DNA of 64,000 bases from Pseudomonadota bacterium. Its GTDB lineage: Bacteria > Pseudomonadota > Gammaproteobacteria > Burkholderiales > Gallionellaceae. The stretch lies in assembly GCA_021822115.1 (NCBI GenBank), contig JAJZSA010000001.1, forward strand, positions 1 to 64,000, written 5' to 3'. The translations under genes and the position numbers were made by a program. This document shows, one piece after another, positions 59,567-64,000 of the stretch (within the stretch, counting starts at the first letter, position 1; each line of letters begins with the position of its first letter). Under the pieces are notes generated by a model. The model was not told the origin of the DNA and ran no database searches. It saw only the letters and a program-made list of their open reading frames with translations.

Positions 59567-60463
59567 TCAGACCGCCCACGCCCGCCCCGGGTGCAGCAAG
59601 GCGACGATGTCCTGATGACCGGCCTTCTCCGCCAGGTCCAGCGGCGTGCTGCCGTCCTGGTAGCGCGCATGGCGGTTGGCCCCTTTCTCCAGCAGCAGTT
59701 TGACGATCTGCGTATGGCCGTTGTTGGCCGCCTTGTGCAGTGCAGTCCAGCCATCGACCGTGGCCAGATTGACGTCCGCACCATGCGCGATGAGGTAGGC
59801 GCAGGCCAGCAGATGGCCGCGCGTAGCCGCCTGCATCAACGCGGTCCAGCCGAACTGGCTCTGCCGGTTCGGGTCCGCCCCCTTGCCGATCAGCAGCTTC
59901 ACCACGTTGGAATAACCATTGAAGGCCGCCCAATGCAAGGGTGTGTAACCGTTCTGGTCGGTCGCCGCGATGCGCGCGCCGCACTTGATCAACAGCAGCG
60001 CGAACTCCTCGTTACCGTTGAAGGAAGAGATCATCAACGGCGTCCAGTTGCGCTCGTCGCGGATCTCCAGGTCCACGCCGCAGGACATGAACACCTGCAC
60101 CGCATCGTGATTGTTCTCTTCGATGGACTTGATCAGGCCGGCCGGATTGAACTCATAGCCGAACTGCTCCAGTTCCGCGCGCTTGTATTCCGGCACGTCA
60201 TCCCAGGCGTCGCGCTCAACCTCGGCATGATGCCGACGCGCGACATAATTGCTCAGGCGGATGATCTCGGTCGCCACTTCCGGCGGGAATCCGGCGCGCT
60301 CGCGGCTGTGCTTGTCCACCAGCAACTCGTCCAGGAACGGTTCCAGATGCTCGGTGTCGAGCAGGTCGAGCAGCTTGTTGAACACGCGCGGGAACTGCGC
60401 TTGCAGCGTCTCCGGATAGAGCGACCGGTTGCCGCCCAGGAAATTCAGCAATCTTGCATCCAT
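59567..60463 (-). CDS. Ankyrin-repeat protein
   Basis: This 298-residue soluble protein has an N-terminal helical region (1-105, no known domain). About five to six ankyrin repeats follow (NWTPLMISSFNGNEEFALLL, NGYTPLHWAAFNGYSNVVKL, FGWTALMQAATRGHLLACAY, DGWTALHKAANNGHTQIVKL, DGSTPLDLAEKAGHQDIVAL). The repeats should bind a protein partner. It is translationally coupled to the HD-GYP gene by TGATG, so a role in cyclic-di-GMP signalling is plausible. Confidence 0.92.
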   Translation of the reverse strand: MDARLLNFLGGNRSLYPETLQAQFPRVFNKLLDLLDTEHLEPFLDELLVDKHSRERAGFPPEVATEIIRLSNYVARRHHAEVERDAWDDVPEYKRAELEQFGYEFNPAGLIKSIEENNHDAVQVFMSCGVDLEIRDERNWTPLMISSFNGNEEFALLLIKCGARIAATDQNGYTPLHWAAFNGYSNVVKLLIGKGADPNRQSQFGWTALMQAATRGHLLACAYLIAHGADVNLATVDGWTALHKAANNGHTQIVKLLLEKGANRHARYQDGSTPLDLAEKAGHQDIVALLHPGRAWAV

Positions 60464-61860
60464 CAATCAGCGAACCTGTGTGCGATGCGTTCGAACTCAT
60501 CCTGGATCGACAGGAAGGCGTCCACCACATCGGGATCGAAATGCTTGCCACGCCCGTCCACGATGAAGGCTACCGCCTCCTCGTGGCTGTAGGCCTTCTT
60601 GTACACCCGCTTGCAGATCAACGCATCGTACACATCCGCCAGCGCCATCAGGCGCGCCGAGATGGGGATGTCATCGCCCTGCAACCCTTTGGGATAACCG
60701 CTGCCGTCCCACTTCTCATGATGGCAGGAGGCGATCTCGCGTCCGATGTGCAGGAAGCGGTTGGGTGCCGGCAGGCTGGCTTCGGCCGCCGCCAGTGCCT
60801 CGCCGCCGATGCGCGGATGCTGCTTCATGATCTCGTATTCCTCCGGCGTCAGCTTGCCCTGTTTGCGCAGGATGTTGTCCGGGATGCCGACCTTGCCGAT
60901 GTCGTGCAGCGGCGCCAGCTTGTACAGCGATTCGATGGTGTCGTCGTTGAGGAAGTCGCGGAAGCGCGGATGGTCGCGCAGGCGCTCGGCCAGCGCGCGG
61001 ATATAGGTCTGCGTGCGGCGCAGGTGGTTGCCGGTCTCGTTATCGCGCGTCTCCGCCATGGTCGCCATGGCGATGATGGTGACGTCGCGCACCTGCCCCA
61101 CCTCCTCGGTCTTGCGTTGCAACTGCGCGGTGCGTTCCTGCACCTTGTGCTCCAGCCCGTCGTTCAGCTCGGCCAGTTGCCGCGCCAGCGACTGGTTCTC
61201 GAAACGCTGGCGCAAGGACTGCATGAACAGACGACCCATGAAGTGCCCGCCGCCCAGCATCACCAGCAGGAACAGACTGAGCATGCTGCCCAGCACCAGA
61301 TGGGTCTCGTTCTGCTCCACCAGCACGCGGAAGATCAGCGGCAGCATCAGACCGAGCAGATAGGCATAGAACGCCGGCGGATGGGTGGCGTTCAGGGTCG
61401 CGGCGACAGCCGCCAGGCCGAGCATCACGCATACCAGCAACACCTGGTCGGTGAGGTCCGGCGGAAAGAAGAACAGCGTGCTGAAGCCCCACATCATGCC
61501 GACCACCAGCGCGAACCACAGGAAACGCCGGCTCCAGTCGCGACAGCCGCGCACGCTATCCAGATCGTGGCGATATTCCAGCCACAGCACCACTTCTGCG
61601 ATGTGCAGCACATAGATGCAGGCCAACCACAGCAACAGGTCGCGATGGTTGTCCACGCCCCACATCAGCCACACGAACAGCGGTTCCACCAGCACCTGCG
61701 CCAGCACCATGTACAGGAACAGATCCAATCGTGCATGCAACTGCTCGGCACGCACCGCCAGGTTGCGTGCATCGATGCGGAAGGTCAGTTCTTCGAAAAA
61801 ACCGCGCGGCGATGTGGGCATGATGGATATACGCTGTCCGATGGCGACAGTGGACAACAT
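60463..61860 (-). CDS. Membrane-bound HD-GYP cyclic-di-GMP phosphodiesterase
   Basis: The protein has 465 residues. About five or six membrane helices (residues 45-200) are followed by a coiled coil and then an HD-GYP domain. Visible are NETGNHLRRTQTYIRALAER, LAPLHDIGKVGIPDNIL with the HD pair, HHEKWDGSGYPKGLQGDDIP with the GYP motif, and ADVYDALICKRVYK. All metal-binding residues of active members appear present. The product would be pGpG or GMP. It is divergent from the diguanylate cyclase gene. A second ATG at 61821 is possible. Confidence 0.93.
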   Translation of the reverse strand: MLSTVAIGQRISIMPTSPRGFFEELTFRIDARNLAVRAEQLHARLDLFLYMVLAQVLVEPLFVWLMWGVDNHRDLLLWLACIYVLHIAEVVLWLEYRHDLDSVRGCRDWSRRFLWFALVVGMMWGFSTLFFFPPDLTDQVLLVCVMLGLAAVAATLNATHPPAFYAYLLGLMLPLIFRVLVEQNETHLVLGSMLSLFLLVMLGGGHFMGRLFMQSLRQRFENQSLARQLAELNDGLEHKVQERTAQLQRKTEEVGQVRDVTIIAMATMAETRDNETGNHLRRTQTYIRALAERLRDHPRFRDFLNDDTIESLYKLAPLHDIGKVGIPDNILRKQGKLTPEEYEIMKQHPRIGGEALAAAEASLPAPNRFLHIGREIASCHHEKWDGSGYPKGLQGDDIPISARLMALADVYDALICKRVYKKAYSHEEAVAFIVDGRGKHFDPDVVDAFLSIQDEFERIAHRFAD

Positions 61861-61900
61861 CGCATCCGATTCGTCAACGCATGTCGCGCCCCCGGGTCGC

Positions 61901-61906
61901 TATAAT
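61901..61906 (+). promoter_or_regulatory. Candidate -10 (TATAAT) of the diguanylate cyclase gene
   Basis: A perfect TATAAT lies 38 bases before the ATG at 61944, inside the divergent gap. A matching -35 at 17 bases is not evident. Confidence 0.45.
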
Positions 61907-61943
61907 CCGGCCCTTTATGCAATCGCCGCCTGTCGGAGCCCAC

Positions 61944-63314
61944 ATGTACAAACACAACAAGGTCGAGGATTTCGTCGAGGAATGGCAACGCCTGCACCAG
62001 CAGACCGATGCCGCCGTCTTGCAACTCATCGCCAGCACCGTCGCGCAACATGCCGATGCGCTGGCCAGCCTGTTCTACCAGCACATGCTGGCCGACCAGG
62101 TAGCCCGTCCCTTCCTCGACCATGAACTGGTCAACCAGCGCCTGCACCGCTCCATGCAGCAGTGGCTGTGCGACCTGTTCGCGGCCACCCCGCGTGATGC
62201 CGCCGAACTGTATCGCCACCAATGCCATGTGGGCGCGGTGCATGCCCGCATCCAGATCCCGGTCAGCCTGGTGATGCGCGGCGCACGCCTGCTCAAGCAG
62301 GCCATCACCACCCACTTGGTCGATTCCCAGTTGGACCGCAGCGGGCTGGTGCAGGCCGCGCGCTTCATCTCCGAGACCATGGAACTCAGCCTGTCCGCGA
62401 TGACAGACTCCTACATCCTGAGCCTGGGCAAGAACGTGCGCGCGGACGAGTCCTACCGCATGTTCGCGCTGGGACAGAACCTGCTCGCCGAGCGCGAGCG
62501 GCAGCGTGCCGCGTTGCTGGAGTGGGCACAGCACCTGCTGCTGCAGTTGCTCAGCGGCGAACACGACGAGCTGCCGCCGATCCGTCATTCCGAGTTCGGC
62601 ATGTGGTTGCAGCACAAGGCCAGCATCATCTTCCACGACGCCCCGGAACTGGAACGCATCCGGCTATGTATCGACACGCTGGAGCAGCGTCTGGTACCCG
62701 CCGTGCATCAGGCGCGCCGGGCGCAGGGCGACACGCGCGAACCGCTGCGCCAGATCGAGGCCAACATCGCCGAGATGAAGTTCTTGCTGACCGGCCTGTT
62801 CGACCGCGTGCTGGAGGTGGAGAGTGGGCGCGACAGCCTGACCCGCCTGCTCAACCGTCGTTATCTGCCGACCATCCTGATGCGCGAAGTCACCTTTGCG
62901 CGCCGCAACGGCACGCCGTTCGCCGTGCTGCTGCTGGATATCGACCACTTCAAGCGGATCAACGACAGCTACGGCCACGCCAGCGGCGACATGGTGTTGC
63001 AGCAAGCGGCCGACCGCGTCAGCGCCAGCGTGCGCATCGGCGATTTCGTCTTCCGTTACGGCGGCGAAGAATTGCTCATCGTGCTGGTCGAGGTGACGCC
63101 CGCACAAGCGCGGCAGGTGGCCGAGAACATCCGCGAACGCTTCCAGGCGGAGCCCTTCCGCATCAGCGACGAAGCCAGCATCCCGGTCAGCGTGAGCATC
63201 GGCATCGCCAGCTACGGCGGCCATCCAGATTACGAGAAGGTGATCGGCGACGCGGACGACGCGCTGTACCGCGCCAAGGAGAACGGCCGCAACCGCTGCG
63301 AGGCGGCCGCCTAA
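61944..63314 (+). CDS. Globin-coupled diguanylate cyclase (DosC-like)
   Basis: The protein has 456 residues. Residues 1-150 look like a globin-coupled sensor domain, with the His-rich LYRHQCHVGAVHARIQIP helix likely carrying the haem-ligand His near 95. A helical middle domain follows. The C-terminal GGDEF domain has LLLDIDHFKRINDSYGHASG and the active-site RYGGEELLIVL near 372. An inhibitory RxxD site (RIGD) lies five residues before the GGEEL. It should make cyclic-di-GMP under control of oxygen or another gas. GGAG at 5-6 bases selects ATG 61944. Confidence 0.9.
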   Translation: MYKHNKVEDFVEEWQRLHQQTDAAVLQLIASTVAQHADALASLFYQHMLADQVARPFLDHELVNQRLHRSMQQWLCDLFAATPRDAAELYRHQCHVGAVHARIQIPVSLVMRGARLLKQAITTHLVDSQLDRSGLVQAARFISETMELSLSAMTDSYILSLGKNVRADESYRMFALGQNLLAERERQRAALLEWAQHLLLQLLSGEHDELPPIRHSEFGMWLQHKASIIFHDAPELERIRLCIDTLEQRLVPAVHQARRAQGDTREPLRQIEANIAEMKFLLTGLFDRVLEVESGRDSLTRLLNRRYLPTILMREVTFARRNGTPFAVLLLDIDHFKRINDSYGHASGDMVLQQAADRVSASVRIGDFVFRYGGEELLIVLVEVTPAQARQVAENIRERFQAEPFRISDEASIPVSVSIGIASYGGHPDYEKVIGDADDALYRAKENGRNRCEAAA

Positions 63315-64000
63315 ACCGCGAAGAATTCCACCGCCACCGCCTGCTCGCGCGTGCGCTTGAACGGCGGCAGGCTCTGCCACACGCGTTTGCCGTAATGTTT
63401 GCCGATCAGGCGCGGGTCGCAGATCATCAGTACGCCGCGGTCATGCTCGTCGCGGATCAGGCGGCCGGCACCCTGCTTCAGGTTGATGATGGCGCGCGGC
63501 AACTGGAACTCCATGAAAGCGTTGCGCCCCTGCTTGTTCATCTCGGCGATGCGTGCCGCCAGCACCGGATCGTCCGGCGGCGCGAACGGCAGCTTGTCGA
63601 TCACCACCAGCGACAGTGCTTCGCCGCGCACGTCCACGCCTTCCCAGAACGACTGGCTGCCCAGCAACACGGCATTGCCGTGCTCGCGGAAGCGCGCCAG
63701 CAGCTCGTTGCGCGAGCCCTCGCCCTGCATCATCAGCGGATACTTCCAGCCGCGCCGGTCGAATTCGGCCTGCAAGCGGTCATGCGCATGCTGCATTGCG
63801 CGCAGGCTGGTGAACAGCAGGAAGGCGCGCCCCGCGCTGGCGCCGATCAGCGGCAAGGCGGCTTCCACCACGGCATCGGTATAGCCCTCGGTGTTCGGTT
63901 CCGGCAGTCCCTGCGGCACATACAGCAAGGCCTGCTCGGGATAGTTGAAAGGACTGTCCCAGCACGCGGTGCGCGCATTCCACAGCCCCATCTGGTGCTG
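63311..64000 (-). CDS. DinG/YoaA-type ATP-dependent helicase, C-terminal part (runs off window)
   Basis: The last 229 residues of an XPD-like superfamily 2 helicase are present. LLFTSLRAMQHAHDRL opens helicase domain 2. FWEGVDVRGEALSLVVIDKL is the motif V region, and QGAGRLIRDEHDRGVLMICD is motif VI with the arginine finger. These helicases unwind R-loops and damaged forks. Its N-terminal Walker and Fe-S parts lie outside the window. Its stop overlaps the stop of the diguanylate cyclase gene. Confidence 0.9.
   Translation of the reverse strand, partial: QHQMGLWNARTACWDSPFNYPEQALLYVPQGLPEPNTEGYTDAVVEAALPLIGASAGRAFLLFTSLRAMQHAHDRLQAEFDRRGWKYPLMMQGEGSRNELLARFREHGNAVLLGSQSFWEGVDVRGEALSLVVIDKLPFAPPDDPVLAARIAEMNKQGRNAFMEFQLPRAIINLKQGAGRLIRDEHDRGVLMICDPRLIGKHYGKRVWQSLPPFKRTREQAVAVEFFAV

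Overview
The window reads as one continuous stretch of a GC-rich betaproteobacterial chromosome. The gene order leuC-leuD-leuB-asd-fimV-truA-trpF-trpB-trpA-accD-folC-SPOR-cvpA-purF-metZ, the recA-recX pair, single-chain PurL, FimV and the LPS heptose gene waaF all fit a Nitrosomonadales/Gallionellales-type bacterium. That placement is inferred from gene content and order, not from a database search. Almost all genes are housekeeping and tightly packed, with many ATGA or TGATG stop/start overlaps. No rRNA, tRNA, CRISPR array, integrase or replication origin was found.

Layout. 1-3123 is an accessory segment downstream of purL. It holds the 5' end of a thiopurine methyltransferase gene, a free-standing HsdR-N-like nuclease, a small unknown protein, an MNT/HEPN toxin-antitoxin pair whose HEPN gene is frameshifted, several hairpins, and two extra copies of the purL 3' terminus. 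3124-7005 is purL. 7078-9640 runs on the plus strand (nnrD, DUF2937 membrane protein, spermidine-synthase-like protein, basic DUF2934 protein). 9646-16532 is a minus-strand operon: yhdP, nitrilase-family amidase, tldD, crcB, DUF190. 16640-24367 holds glnE, a class III adenylate cyclase on the opposite strand, ilvE, a zinc-finger protein, waaF and a phosphomannomutase. 24369-30793 is minus strand: receiver protein, alaS, recX, recA, pncC/cinA, metZ.

30820-47443 is the large biosynthetic supercluster on the minus strand, covering methionine, purine, folate, fatty acid, tryptophan, aspartate-family and leucine synthesis, with the polar/pilus protein FimV and tRNA modification by TruA. metZ is preceded by its own promoter, a SAM-II (SAM-alpha) riboswitch and an intrinsic terminator. 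This is the clearest regulatory RNA in the window.

47444-51623 is a decayed foreign islet. It contains an HlyD-type secretion adaptor lacking its middle, a truncated REP-associated transposase between direct repeats, an AT-richer secreted protein plus lipase pair, and an intact second transposase that has landed in the end of the lipase gene.

52853-56745 is the heat-shock cluster grpE-dnaK-dnaJ, with two near-identical sigma-32 promoters and two inserted palindromes between dnaK and dnaJ. 56749-59566 carries a VOC protein, then LemA, a small beta-barrel protein and a GIDE-domain protein with an EF-hand. 59567-63314 is a cyclic-di-GMP divergon: an HD-GYP protein with a downstream ankyrin protein, facing a globin-coupled diguanylate cyclase. 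The window ends inside a DinG/YoaA-type helicase gene.

The best candidates for something less described are the repeated purL 3' ends with attached cargo, the LemA/beta-barrel/GIDE-EF-hand module, and the secreted-protein/lipase pair. None is demonstrated as a system by sequence alone.
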